64,000 bases of DNA from positions 11,458,706-11,522,705 of the forward strand of contig OW386288.2 of NCBI GenBank assembly GCA_936432065.2, written 5' to 3'. Source of the DNA: Rutpela maculata (lineage: Eukaryota; Arthropoda; Insecta; Coleoptera; Cerambycidae). Shown here one piece after another: positions 23,073 through 33,546 of this stretch. The translations under genes were made by a program, and so were the position numbers. The notes under the pieces were generated by a model. The model was given only the letters and a program-made list of their open reading frames with translations, was not told the DNA's origin and did not search any database. Within the stretch, counting starts at the first letter, position 1. Every line of letters begins with the position of its first letter.

Positions 23073-23295
23073 TCTAATATATAAAAATCTTGTGTCACAG
23101 TGTTTGTTATCGAACTCCTCTGAAACGGCTTGACCGATTTTTATGAAATTTTTGGTGTATATTTGGAAGGTCTGAGAATAGGTCGTTTTTATACCCCTAG
23201 GTGATAAGGGTGGCCCTATCCACAAATTTATTTTTTAATTTTTGGACAAAAATTTATAATTTATATGGCAAAACAACGTTTGCTGGGTCAGCTAG
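23073..23295. mobile_element. Short Helitron-like non-autonomous element (copy 2)
   Basis: Begins TCTAATATATAAAAATCTTG and ends GGGTCAGCTAG, flanked by A and T like the copy at 5796-6021. It has inserted into the tail of the preceding LINE. Confidence 0.6.
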
Positions 23296-23784
23296 TCAGT
23301 TATATAAATCCGCCATCCTTTACCACAACACAATTGACATTTTATTCTTATACAGCAGAGGATAATTAACAAAATAAACAAAAAAAAATCTAATAATATA
23401 CACCAGGAGGAAATGTAGAGGATTTCGAAAAATGTAGGTTAAATTGTAGGTTATTGTAGGTTAAATGTAGATTATTGTGACGGGCACTGTACATTAGTTT
23501 ATTAATTTTTTTGTAAGGTATAAGCAACATTTTTGTAACTTTCATATGAGAGTTCGTACAGATCATAAATAATGCTTACAAACAGAACAAATTATCTGTA
23601 TTTAATTTAAGAACAACTACAATGAAATTAAAATATTTTTCGTCTTGACAAAATAATGGTCGCATGTATTGTAAATTCTGTGTACATAATACATGGTAAG
23701 TCGTTATACATATGATTGATGTTATAATGCTATAATTAAGTGTATTGATGTAATAATACTGTAGTATAAGTTAAGGTTAAATAA
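23296..23784. other. No recognised gene
   Basis: AT-rich interior of the copy 2 element. A short 'aggttaaatgtagattattgt' unit is repeated around 23445-23480. Confidence 0.4.
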
Positions 23785-24847
23785 TCACCTTTGACATCGG
23801 CCTTCATAAAAACAACCTATTATGCACGCCAAACCGGCCTTAGCACAACTGCAGTTTCCAATGCAATTTTGGAATTGTTTGCATTTACAAAATATGTTTC
23901 CAGGCGTTACATTTGGACGGACACTTTTTGTCATAAGTCTTGTTACTAATATATTGTCCTTCGAAATCCAACCAAAATCTTTAGAGTTGGGAAGCACTGG
24001 ATTGACGCAACTTGCTGTCTTCCAAATAATTACTTGGTAGGCAGCTCTAAGATGTGCTGGTGAAATTAGTCTTAAGTTGGTGGCAAATTTCGAATATCCG
24101 ATTTACAAGTGTGAAATAAATGGGCTCGCAAATTGTCCAAATTACCAAAGAAAAATGGTCTACCATATAAGACTTTAAAGAAATATCGTGCAGTTTTCAA
24201 ATTCAGCAGTATCAAATGAACTGTCGAGTGGGAAATTCAATATTGACTGTGACTTAGGATCATTGGCATATTTGAGGCATGTTTTGAATAGGTAAGTTTT
24301 CCTTTTCTGAAAGGAAAACTGACCGTATCGCAACCACTTAAGACGTAAGTACTTAGAAAAATACTGCCCAAATAAATTTCTGATATATTTTGCGTAGTTG
24401 ACAGTTTTTGTATTATGCAGTGAATAGGACTCTATGTATCCACAACTCATTTATGTTTATTCTAGTAGCATAGTATATTTCCATCACAAAAATGTCAGTA
24501 GCTTGTATTATTACCTTTTTGTAATTCAAATTTGATAGGTACTGAACTATTGTAAATATTCTACTGCCTGCTTCGCTGTGATTTGAAAAGTGTAAGTCTG
24601 TTACAGTTTTACTTTGTTTCATGGAGGAAATCGTTGTACTGGCACTATCTTCGGCCATCCCCGTTATCATAACAGAAACGTTAGTAGGTAGACTACTATG
24701 ATCTGTGTAGAATTTTTCGGAAATATACTTCAATAAACGAGCTTTGTTGTTATTATTTGCAAGGAAAAGTTTCCAATTCGGAATTTTAATATTATCCTGC
24801 ACTTCAAATTCATGACTCATCACAGTATATTTGCAAATCGCGTCCAC
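23785..24847 (-). pseudogene. Uncharacterised D-x-D / GCD / Cys-rich family protein (copy 2)
   Basis: Read from 24847 downward. I-P-N-W-K-L-F-L-A-N-N-N-N-K matches the family's start of the conserved core. H-S-E-A-G-S-R stands where E-A-D-T-R is usual, and K-K-V-I-I-Q-A-T-D-I-F-V-M where D-T-D-V-L-V-L is usual, so two metal-binding acids are lost. After a shift the block S-G-C-D-T-V-S-F-P-F-R-K-G-K is readable (about 24305-24340). Then come a P-A-H-L-R-A-A-Y-Q-V-I-I-W-K block (24018-24060), F-G-W-I-S-K-D-N-I-L-V and a Cys-rich tail C-K-C-K-x-F-Q-N-C-x3-C-S-C-A-K-A-G-L-A-C. Several shifts and stops show it is dead. It is a different subfamily from copy 1, closer to the E-A-D-T-R type. The N-terminus is missing and the right arm begins about 35 bp upstream. 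Confidence 0.65.
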
Positions 24848-25394
24848 GCTTATATTTATTATTATGATGAGTTATGACTACGGCCGCCCTACATTTAAAA
24901 AATCATATTCCCTGAATTATTCAGCGAATGAAAAAATTGTTTTAATAAAAAATATTCATTGGTCTATTCTACGTATTTCGTCTCAAATAACTACACATTT
25001 ATCTGCAATAATAACAAAAGTACATCGATGCCGAAAATTACACTACACTTTCCGGGCACATATTGTTTAAACAATTTATAGTGTTGTTTATAATGAAAAT
25101 AATGTCTGTCTATTACACTTGTATGAAACTATAAACATTAATCTTTCGATTGATATAAGAATTATTAAAAAATCTTTATAAATAAGCTCGTAAATGCAAT
25201 GTAAACGAAAGATAGTGCAATATTTAAGTTCCAATTTTTTTTCGAAATTATTACTTTTTTTGCAATTTCGCAATCTTGGCCGACATCGCGCCCTCTGGGA
25301 TCGAATTCGGCATAAAATTCTGGATAATATCCATATTTTTTTAATTTTATACCTGCGGGTTCATACCCCATTAATCGAATTCGGACCTTTAGAT

Positions 25395-25870
25395 TCTCGA
25401 CTATAAGTATATGAATTTTCGTGAATTTATTTGTAACATTAGAAGGATTATTAATTTTCTAGTATTTAAGGGTGGTTTCAAACCTTAATACTCTCGTCTT
25501 TCCTATGATTTCACCTCATAATCATATTCAACGACCCCAAAAACGAGATTTTATTCGTAAAATTAGAACACATTAATTTTTCAGTATTTAAGGGTGATTT
25601 TAACTCTTAATATTTTCGTCTCATAAGTTTTGACCTCACACTCATATTCAGCGACCTCAAAAATATAAGTATATGGATTTTCGTTAATTTATTCGTAAAA
25701 TTAGAAGTTATTAATTTTTCAGTTTTTAGTGGTTTCCACTCTTAAAAATAAAAAGAGACAATATAGATTTTGATGTACGTATTTTATGAAGCATACTGCA
25801 AAAAAAAATTAAGGAAATTCCTTTCATCGTTTTCGGGCCCGGAATTTTACCATTTTTACTAATTCGCTTA
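25395..25870. repeat. Tandem ~125-bp modules (repeat family shared with 63620-64000)
   Basis: The module runs 'tatatg(g)attttcgt', 'attcgtaaaattaga', 'attaatttttcagtatttaa', 'gggtggttt', 'ttaatattttcgtc', 'cctcataatcatattc'. It recurs about three times and ends in 'atcgttttcgggcc...ggaattttaccattt'. The block at 63620-64000 has the same order and the same end, so this is one dispersed family with internal tandem repeats. Confidence 0.75.
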
Positions 25871-26630
25871 CTGTACTATGTAGTTAGACAGAGAGTGGAG
25901 AGTACCTAACAAAGGTTCATAACGAAAAGTGTAACAGGCAAACATGGTAAGTAAAATATCAAAATTTGTTTAAATTGAGGCCCATTTGTTATTCCAGCTA
26001 GACGGGTATTGAAAGGTTTGTGACAATAACCCGTGATTTATCACGAAATGAATGATTATGCCTTGGTAAACAAATATCATTTTTCCCTTTGTTCGTGCCT
26101 ACAGATGCTTTAAAATCTGGATTTATTCCGGCAAATATAAGGTGAACTTTTATAAATTCGAGCTTAAAGTAAAAAATTAAATGAAAGTTCTAAAATGCAT
26201 CATACAGAAATTATGTAGGTTAATAACTCTGAGAGTATACTAAAGATGCATGTCATTAATATTTTTGTATAAGTTACTATGAGATTGATTGTGGCGCTTT
26301 GCTTGGTATTATTAATTATAATGTAGCCAGGATTAACTCAAGGCATAATCTAACATTTAGAGGTAATATAACCTAGAACAAATATTTTATTTAAATTATC
26401 AGTTTACGTCATGTGTCAAAATTTGAATAAAGTACCTAATGTATGTGATATAAATTATTATTCACTAAACACTCTCATTGAAATAGCCATTCTAAATGTC
26501 GATGTAAATGTTATGTAATGCTTTGTTTGTTGTTATTATGCTACTTTTATTATATATTTACTACTTATTTCATTGTTAGATTTTAATATGTAAAATTTTT
26601 ATATTCTTGATTTTTAAAAGTGACACCCTA
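25871..26630. other. No recognised gene
   Basis: AT-rich. No frame or inverted repeat detected before the TACAGGGTG terminus at 26631. Confidence 0.4.
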
Positions 26631-27300
26631 TACAGGGTGTCTCATCGGGAACTGAATCGATCGATATAGAGAAAAGTACGCATCAGAAATTTTTGAAAAT
26701 TTTGGGAGTTACTAAAGTCAGTGTGGCCAATCCAACTAAAATAATTAAAAGCAGCTGGCACTTCCGCTTATACCGGAAGTCGATGCTTGCTTATTTTAAA
26801 TAGAACACCCTATATATTTCAGGGTTTTCGAAAAGACCGTAAAATTCTGAGTCAAAAACATGTCAGATACCTTATGCCTAAATCCATCCGTTTCAGAGAT
26901 ATTTGACATTTTATAGAAAATTTGACAGGTGCAACGGTTTGCAAGAACCGTTATAACTTTCTTCGTGTAAAAGATCCTCATTTGCTTCTTGGCACATAAA
27001 GAGAACACAAGGAGAACTACGTTCTACAACTGAAATAAATTCAATAATATCATACCAAGTGTTCCGTTTTTCGCGTTACATTTTGTCAACTTCAAACCGC
27101 GAAAACTTGTTTAGGTCAAACGGAACACCCTGTATTTTTTTAAGTCAAGTTGTGTAAAATTGAATTCCCTTTTTTTTGATATTAGCATTGTGGGGTTAAA
27201 GTTTTCAACTTTTTGAAATATTTGCGATTTTATTAGAAATTCATGAATTGTTGTAATCATTTCATCAAAATAGAAACAATCAGTCATTATCTTATGTCAA

Positions 27301-27480
27301 AAAATGCAAGCACGTTTAAATTACACCCACGAAGACTTTTTAAATTTGTTTATTATTTATGGAGAATGTGATAAGGTAATATCAAGAACTTGCAGCACAT
27401 TTGCTAATCGATATCCAGAAAAACGGAAAATAACACTAACACTGTAACATGCGTATTAATCGAATTGAAGATACAGCATG
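27301..27480 (+). pseudogene. Inverted extra copy of transposase N-terminal coding
   Basis: The plus frame after 'gcacg' reads L-N-Y-T-H-E-D-F-L-N-L-F-I-I-Y-G-E-C-D-K-V-I-S-R-T-C-S-T-F-A-N-R-Y-P-E-K-R-K. This is the N-terminal DNA-binding (DUF4817-like) start of this transposase family, lying in the opposite orientation to the gene body at 27526-27870. It belongs to the long left arm and has no downstream catalytic part. Confidence 0.7.
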
Positions 27481-27525
27481 AACTAAAATAGCAGAGATAA
27501 GATCAATTTAAAACATGATTCCATT

Positions 27526-27870
27526 TTAATTTAATAATTGCTCAAAATTGCGCCCTCGAACCTCGACACATTTTTCGCACCTTCGGATTAGTTCCTCATG
27601 GGTAGCTCTTCTAATTGAATCCTGTGATATGTTTTGAAATGCATTTCTTACTCTCTGCATACAATCTTCAATGGTTGTTACTCTCTGCATACAATCTTCA
27701 ATGGCTCTCATAAACTTTATTTTTAATAGTTCCCCAAATAAAATAATCCAGAACTGATAAGTCGGGCGAGCGAGGAGGCCATAAGAAAGGTCCATTATTG
27801 GCAATCCATTGATCATAAAAAGTCTTCGTGGGTGTAATTTAAACGTGCTGGCATTTTTTGACATAAGATA
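27526..27870 (-). pseudogene. Mariner-like transposase, start fused to C-terminus
   Basis: On the minus strand the start (…ARLNYTHED…, 27870-27817) passes directly into D-Q-W-I-A-N-N-G-P-F-L-W and PPRSPDLSVLDYFIWG, which holds the third catalytic acid block. It then runs through N-K-V-Y-E-S to an end at R-C-E-K-C-V-E-V-R-G-R-N-F-E-Q-L-L-N. The middle, with the first two catalytic blocks, is deleted. An 18-bp piece (I-E-D-C-M-Q-R-V-T) is duplicated in tandem near 27660-27705. It therefore cannot encode an active enzyme. Confidence 0.75.
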
Positions 27871-28763
27871 ATGACTGATTGTTTCTAATCATGGCTATTT
27901 TGATGAAATGATTACAACAATTCATGAATTTCTAATAAAATCGCAAATATTTCAAAAAGTTGAAAACATTAACCCCACAATGCTAATATCAGAAAAAAGG
28001 GAATTCAATTTTACACGACTTGACGTAAAAAAATACAGGGTGTTCCATTTGACCTAAACAAGTTTCCGCGGTTTGAAGTTGACAAAATGTAACGCGACAA
28101 ACGGAACACTTGGTATAATATTATTGAATTTATTTCAATTGTAGAACGTAGTTCTCCTTGTGTTCTTTTTATGTGCCAAGAAGCAAATAAGGATCTTTTA
28201 CACGAAGAAAGTTATAACGGTTCTTGCAAACCGTTGCACCTGTCATATTTTCTATAAAATGTCAAATATCTCTGAAACGGATGGATTTAGGCATAGGGTA
28301 TCCGATATGTTTTTGACTCAGAATTTTAGACTCTTTTCGAAAACCCTGAAATATATAGGGTGTTCCATTTAAAATAAGCAAGTTGCTATCGACTTCCGGT
28401 ATAAGCGGAAGTGCCAGCTGCTTTTAATTATTTTAGTTGGATTTGCCACACTAACTTTAGTAACTCCCAAAATTTTCAAAAATTTCTGATGCATACATTT
28501 TTCTATATCGATCGATTCAGTTCCCGGTGAGACACCCTGTATATTATTGCCTTTTCAGAATCCTGGGAAAATTCTGAATATGTTTCAATTACTTTGGTGC
28601 GCTTTTATACCGACTTGATTTTTTTTTTTTTTTAGTGCCAAATTTTGTTTTGAATGTAGAGTGCTGCGAGTAACTTTAAATCATCATAAATGACATAAAA
28701 AATAATGGTAAATTACAAATTTGACTTTTAACTATCTTTAATAACTAGGTGCATTCTAATTAG

Positions 28764-29021
28764 TCGGGGAGCCCTCCCTAGCTGTACGTAAATTTTATGC
28801 ACTTTGTTTTTTGTGCAGAAAGTTTTTCTCCATCTTTTTAGTTTTTGTGTTAAATGACAAAAACAATATTTGCAAATTTGTTTTTTTAACGGACGCCATT
28901 TTGAAAGTGCAGCCAATTTTTTTTTTTTGGGGACATGTCCAAAATTGTTCCTTAGGCTTTAATCTTTATGAAAAACATTGTCCCCAAGGATCGGGGGAGG
29001 GCACTTAGAGCGGGCTCCCGT
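28764..29021. repeat. Possible small MITE with GGGAGCCC ends
   Basis: 'cggggagccctccc' at 28764 and 'ggagggcacttagagcgggctcccg' ending at 29021 are partly complementary. An internal stretch ('gacgccattttgaaagt' followed by a T-run and 'ggacatgtc') recurs at 32246-32289, so at least part is a dispersed repeat. Confidence 0.4.
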
Positions 29022-29326
29022 AGTAAATCTTTAAAAATTAGTTTCTTGCAAAAAAGTTTTCAACACCTTTCAGTTAAATACAACTTTTCAACACCAATCC
29101 AACGGTACCGTCAAACCCAAAATCCCCCAAGAGGGTGAAAACCACCTTTAAAGTCAAAAAATCAATAAATAACGAAGTACTGAGAATAAATTAATGAAAC
29201 TTATATTATTTATATTTTTGGGGTCGCTGATCACGAATGTGAAGTCAGAAATTAAAAATTTTATGTTGCACCCTCAATATGCCCGATATAAAAGATGAAT
29301 TAATTATGGAATTAATTCGAAGTGAG
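29022..29326. other. No recognised gene
   Basis: AT-rich. Near 29210-29235 a phrase resembles the 25395-25870 repeat family ('tatatttttggggtcgctga'). Confidence 0.35.
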
Positions 29327-29880
29327 ATAATAATAATAATAATGTCTTTATTTACCAAGATTGAAAAAAATTAAAGGTACATTCCAATACACATATGGTA
29401 CAGATCATTAAGTTACTGTACTAGTAGAAGAAAACTGTAATTATATTTGAATTCAGTGAATTATGTTGATACCCCATGACCATTAAAACTGAAAAGCGCC
29501 GACAAAATTTATTTTATTGCAGGCCAGTGTAATTTTCAAGAGTTTTTAGCGATACATTTTTAAACACATTTCAAAGCAGTCGTAGAAAAAATAAATTATA
29601 ATATGCTTGTAAAAGTTGTTGGAAATTAAAGTATTCAAGAAATTCTGATATTTGTAGGCTTCTTGACCAAGTCCGAAAATTCCTAATATATTTTTATTTA
29701 TTTTCTACAAACTGTCAACAGATTTTTATTAAATTTCTTCTTAAATGCTCATGTGTCATATATTTCAAATGGTGTGGTCCGCACTGAATCAAATAGTTTC
29801 ATTAAGGCAATATATTCGCAAATCCCCTCTCCTGATTCCTGCAAGGATCGCCAATGGGCCAGCCATAGCAAATACACATT
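29327..29880 (-). mobile_element. Probable LINE 3' end (minus strand)
   Basis: On the minus strand the segment ends 'ggtaaataaagacattattattatt', the same style of polyadenylation-like signal plus (ATT)n tail seen at 23035-23070 and 43045-43068. Upstream frames are too broken to assign to RT, so this rests on the tail. Confidence 0.45.
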
Positions 29881-30400
29881 TAGTCCCGCCATAACATTTT
29901 ATGAATTTAATATTTCATGAAAGTTAACTTTGCCATTAATGTCTCGGCCACTTTTCTTAAGTTTGGCGTATATAATGTTATATGAAGAGCAGCGCGAGAG
30001 GAACAATCATCAAATTGTAATCAGAAAGAGCAGTAAATCATCCCCGCGCGACTGCGAACAGCTGTTGTCGAAGGAGAGAGCGTCCAAGGCCCTCTTGATA
30101 TTATCTGCTGCCTACTTTCGACAATGTTTTTATAATGCTCCTTTTAAATCGCCCGATTGCCTCTAATATAGTTGATTAATTGATCGCTGTTTACCGTCCC
30201 ACACAGACGATTGAAACAGTGAATTGAAATCAGGTGAAGTCGTTAGAGAATGGAAAATGTCTTCCTTTTTAATTTTAAAATACAAAATAATTATTCTAGT
30301 GAAATTGATTAGTTTAGGTCACATTTTCAGTAATATGGTGACTGTATATAAAGCAGAATGAAGCTGTGTTAAGTATTAGTGCATCATACTAATAGTCCAA
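29881..30400. other. Non-repetitive segment without recognised gene
   Basis: Positions 29930-30180 are less AT-rich than the neighbourhood and match no repeat in the window. The 78-codon frame there shows no known motif. It could be a remnant of host sequence. Confidence 0.35.
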
Positions 30401-31675
30401 GATCCCAGAGCTGCCAGACCTACGTCATTTTAGCAAAGCTAATATTTTGACAACAAATAGTGTAATATCTAATTAAGAACGTATGCGTATTTGCTAGTTT
30501 GAAAGCGGGGCTCTTTTGCAGAAAACAGGTACAAAAGGTACATACAAATTTTACTCAGTACGTTAAAGTATGATAGCTGGTTTATTTTCCACGTGATACA
30601 CTAACGACGTGGTGTAAGCGTCAACCTCCGAATCTTAAGGTCCAAGGTTCGATCCTGAGCGTTCTCAGCTTTTTTTTTTTCAACAAATATTAACTTAAAG
30701 TGGCGATTACCAAGAAAAAGACAACCGATAGGGAAATATTTATTATTTTTGGCCATAACTTTTTTTCTTAGTACGTATATTTGAAAAAAAAAAACTGAGA
30801 ACGCTCAGGGATCGAACCTCGAACCTTAAGTTCCAATCAATCAATCAATAAACAATTTATTAACAGTTTTATACATTTATGGGCCTCACCGGATCCTAGC
30901 CCGGAGCCAGCCAGACAACCACGGCGAACATCGCCGAGGTGGGTGTGAGGCTGGGCGGGGTAGGTCCGGTTCGGCTTGGAAGTAAATTCGAGGGGGGGTA
31001 GAATCTCCTGTCTGCCACGTGCAGACTTAAAAGCTAGATTACAATTTTTATATGTCCTCATGGACCTAAAAGTAGCTTAAAAATAAATACAACACTGAGA
31101 ACACTAAAATCGTAGGCGAGCGCACTTCGTAATTTTGATTGTTGATACGGGGAACACAACTAAACGAAAAAACCCGTTCGAACAAATGACGACCTTGTGG
31201 TCTGATCGCCGACAAGGAAGGTAGGGTGGAAATAAAATTGTGGTTTAAAAAATTATGATTTAGGTAAGTTTTCGGCCTAGAGGGGATTTCGAGAGACAAA
31301 AAGGGAACAAAAACAACAAAAAAGATAAAAGAACAAAATTGTACAAACATAAATGGGGAGAAAGAGGGATTGGAAATATGTAAAGTTGAGGAAAGATAAA
31401 AGTAAGGGGGTAGGGGTAAGTTATCGTAGAATGAACCTTAAGTTCCGGAGGTTGACGCTTACACCATGTAGTTAGCGTGTCACGTATAAAATAATCCAGC
31501 TATCATACTTTAACGTACTGAATAAAATTTTTATGTACCTTTTATACCTGTTTTCTGCAAAAGGGCCCCGCTTTCAAACTAGCAAATACGCATAAGTTCT
31601 TAACTAGATATTACACTATTTGTTGTCAAAATATTAGCTTTGCTAAAATGACGTAGGTCTGGCAGCTCTGGGATC
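30401..31675. mobile_element. Palindromic element with pol III-like boxes in both arms
   Basis: The left arm 30401-30680 (GATCCCAGAGCTGCCAGACC…) pairs with a right arm split by an insertion: 30791-30834 plus 31447-31675. Each arm contains 'tggtgtaagcgtcaacctcc' and a B-box-like GGTTCGATCCTG (about 30646) or its complement. That is a tRNA-like head, as in a SINE. The arrangement could be two SINEs inserted head to head or one fold-back element that captured a pol III promoter. Confidence 0.7.
30835..31432 (-). mobile_element. 5'-truncated jockey-like LINE 3' end with 14-bp target duplication
   Basis: GAACCTTAAGTTCC occurs at 30821-30834 and again at 31433-31446, bracketing the insert. On the minus strand the insert ends in (GATT)n. 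Its sequence parallels the 3' UTR of the jockey element at 53209-54720 ('aggccgaaaa', 'cgaacgggttttttcgtt', 'tggttgtctggctggctccg'). It contains UTR only, no RT. The clean duplication marks a recognisable retrotransposition into the palindrome. Confidence 0.85.
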
Positions 31676-32314
31676 TCACTCTATAAAGAAAGTATCTCAG
31701 TGCGGATGCCATATTTCTTTTTAAAATAGCCCGACAACTGTAATGAGGATGCAGACGGATGTTGGAATTTTAGTAACAATGGAGCGCTTTGAAGGAAGCA
31801 GTCTAACATTTATGACTCACTTATTCTTCTTAATTAAAAACACCTTGAGAGAAATTTTGTGACTCATGCATTATCTAATTGACCGCCTTTTGCTGTACGG
31901 TACGTCTTACGGCTTCATATCATCTGTTATATCAACTCTGTTACATCAACTCATTGGTGACATCAACCCAACCTAAAACCTAAACAAATGTCCTTTCATT
32001 AACGATAGAACTCTCATTTTGTTGACAAACTTAAAAAAAGTTCACACAGTTATAGTAATGTGAATTTTTGAGGCCAGCAGGCATTCGTGCTGGTATAATT
32101 AATAATATCTATGTCTAGTATCATAGGAATGGGACTCTGCCAATTTAAGCAATTCGTTAATATTACTTTTGACATACCTACATCAAACACTTGTAAAAAA
32201 AATACAGGGAAGGGAAAGTAATTTACTTGCATTTTTTTTTAATGGACGCCATTTTGAAAGTACAGCCAGTTTTTTTTTAGGACATGTCTTAAAGTGAATT
32301 TTACATTCCATGGA
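31676..32314. other. No recognised gene
   Basis: AT-rich. Contains the second copy (32246-32289) of the short repeat at 28890-28945. Confidence 0.35.
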
Positions 32315-32765
32315 ACTTATATTATTAAATTGTATCCTTGTCTTCTTAGTACTCATGTACCATTGTTATAAAATATTACATATTCGGAGCTTTGACAGCT
32401 TTATAGCGAAAATGTTTTTATCAACGGTATCAAAAGCTTTAAATGAATCGAATAGTTCAGTTACAGAAAATTTTCGCTTATCAATATTTCTGTACACGTC
32501 CAAGAAATATTAAGATACAGTTTCTGTGGATTTTCTTTTTCTAAAACCATATTGAGACTATGTAATAATGTCAGTTCTATGAACAAAAGCTAGAATGTTA
32601 AATAAAAAAAAGGAGATAGAATGCCTAATTAATTAATCTTCCTATGATTTCTAATATCATCAACATTTCCTTTTTTAAAAGTAGGAATGGCAGAAGTTAG
32701 TTTTAAAATATCAGGAAAAGAACCTTAGAATAAAGATAAATTAATGAAATGTGTCAGTTGGTCAA
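32315..32765 (-). pseudogene. Non-LTR reverse transcriptase fragment, heavily decayed
   Basis: On the minus strand, in shifting frames: F-P-D-I-L-K-L-T-S-A-I-P-T-F-K-K-G-N, then Q-Y-G-F-R-K-R-K-S-T-E-T-V, then L-F-D-S-F-K-A-F-D-T-V-D-K-N-I-F. These are the finger and first catalytic Asp motifs of LINE reverse transcriptases in correct order. They are followed by Q-W-Y-M-S, the usual W-F-x-S-Y-L region. At least four stops or shifts separate them. The palm Y-A-D-D part is missing. Confidence 0.65.
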
Positions 32766-32869
32766 TTATTTCTATTGTCCTGTATAGATACTTAGTCTAT
32801 AATTAAAATAATATATCCTTCATGGTTTTAATATATTAATATATTAAAACTTTTATACAAATAAATAAA

Positions 32870-33155
32870 TTTGATTAATACATATATATTTCAGTCTTGT
32901 ATAAAAATATTTTTTATGTTATTCTTCTTTTTCTTTTTTTTACCTTGTTTACCTAAAATACTTAATCTGGAAGTGAGTAAGCTGCCACATTACCCGAGGA
33001 TGTGGCAGCTTTCTCACTTCCAGATTGAGTATTTTAAATAACCAAGGTAAAAAAAAAGAAAAAAGAAGAATAACAAGAAAAATATTTTTATACAAATAAA
33101 TAAATTTGATTAATACATATAATATATATTTCAATCTTGTATAAAAATATTTTTC
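32870..33155. repeat. Head-to-head palindrome of SINE-tail sequence
   Basis: The unit 'ttaatctggaagtgagtaagctgccacat' (32959) appears inverted directly after a GAGGATG centre near 32996-33000 ('gatgtggcagctttctcact…') and again in the first orientation at 33196-33225. The flanking 'taaaaatatttt…cttgtt' tracts are mirrored too. The DNA could fold into a ~150-bp stem with almost no loop. Confidence 0.75.
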
Positions 33156-33159
33156 TTGT

Positions 33160-33546
33160 TATTCTTCTTTTTTTACCTTGGTTACTTAAAATAGTTAATC
33201 TGGAAGTGAGCAAGCTGCCACATCCTGCCTCTGGTTCCTGTATAAATAAAATGATAAGATGCTGGAGAGTCGTTTTGTGAGACGTATTTTTTGGGGAATT
33301 GAGTTTTGTTACGATGGTCTGTCAAAGAAACTAAACATAAAACATAACATAAACACACCACATTATAGTAGACAACCCCCAAATCCAAAGCCAAGGCTGT
33401 CCATTTGAAAAAACGCAGACATACATCCACACCCACTGGTATTGTCAATACCGAGGCTGGGGCTCGAACCCAGAGCGCGATAGACAGTCGGTCAGCATAT
33501 TCGCCACTCAACACGGCTTAACCAACTGAGCTACCGTGCCGTCGCG
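33160..33546 (-). mobile_element. tRNA-derived SINE
   Basis: On the minus strand the head reads GGCACGGTAGCTCAGTTGGT, with an A box at 33533-33521. A B box GGTTCGAGCC follows at 33470-33461 inside CTGGGTTCGAGCCCCAG, the usual arrangement of an internal pol III promoter. The stretch between the boxes is longer than in a functional tRNA. The body continues to the 'aggtaaaaaaagaagaataaca' tail. Body sequence recurs in the tandem duplication at 40341-41310. Confidence 0.8.

Larger units (their letters stand above)
22008..25378. mobile_element. Element with ~490-bp inverted arms enclosing a nuclease-like gene (copy 2)
   Basis: Positions 22008-22495 recur reverse-complemented at 24880-25378. Landmarks are 'aattttatgccgaattcgat' at about 22058 and its complement near 25310, 'acgagcttatttataaagat' near 22184, and 'ttcgctgaataattt' at the inner edges. 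The gene at 23785-24847 lies inside with its 5' side next to the right arm. A LINE end and a Helitron-like copy have landed between the left arm and the gene. This repeats the layout of 1336-5272 with unrelated arm sequence. I infer a DNA transposon; no clear target duplication was found. Confidence 0.55.
26631..28541 (-). mobile_element. Mariner-like element with ~715-bp terminal inverted arms, internally deleted
   Basis: Ends are TACAGGGTGTCTC at 26631 and GAGACACCCTGTA ending at 28541, with TA at both ends. Similarity of the arms runs inward to about 27345 and 27817, roughly 715 bp each. That is far longer than the ~30 bp usual for mariners and includes the start of the transposase gene. 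The gene itself is on the minus strand with a large deletion. A fuller relative is at 51028-56393. Confidence 0.8.

Noticed and set aside
33182..33514. 110-codon minus-strand frame that reads like a protein with Cys and Val-rich stretches
   Set aside because: It is translated SINE sequence, including the tRNA-like head.
33446..33546. Functional tRNA gene
   Set aside because: A and B boxes are present, but the stretch between them is too long and the acceptor arms do not pair. Better explained as a SINE head.
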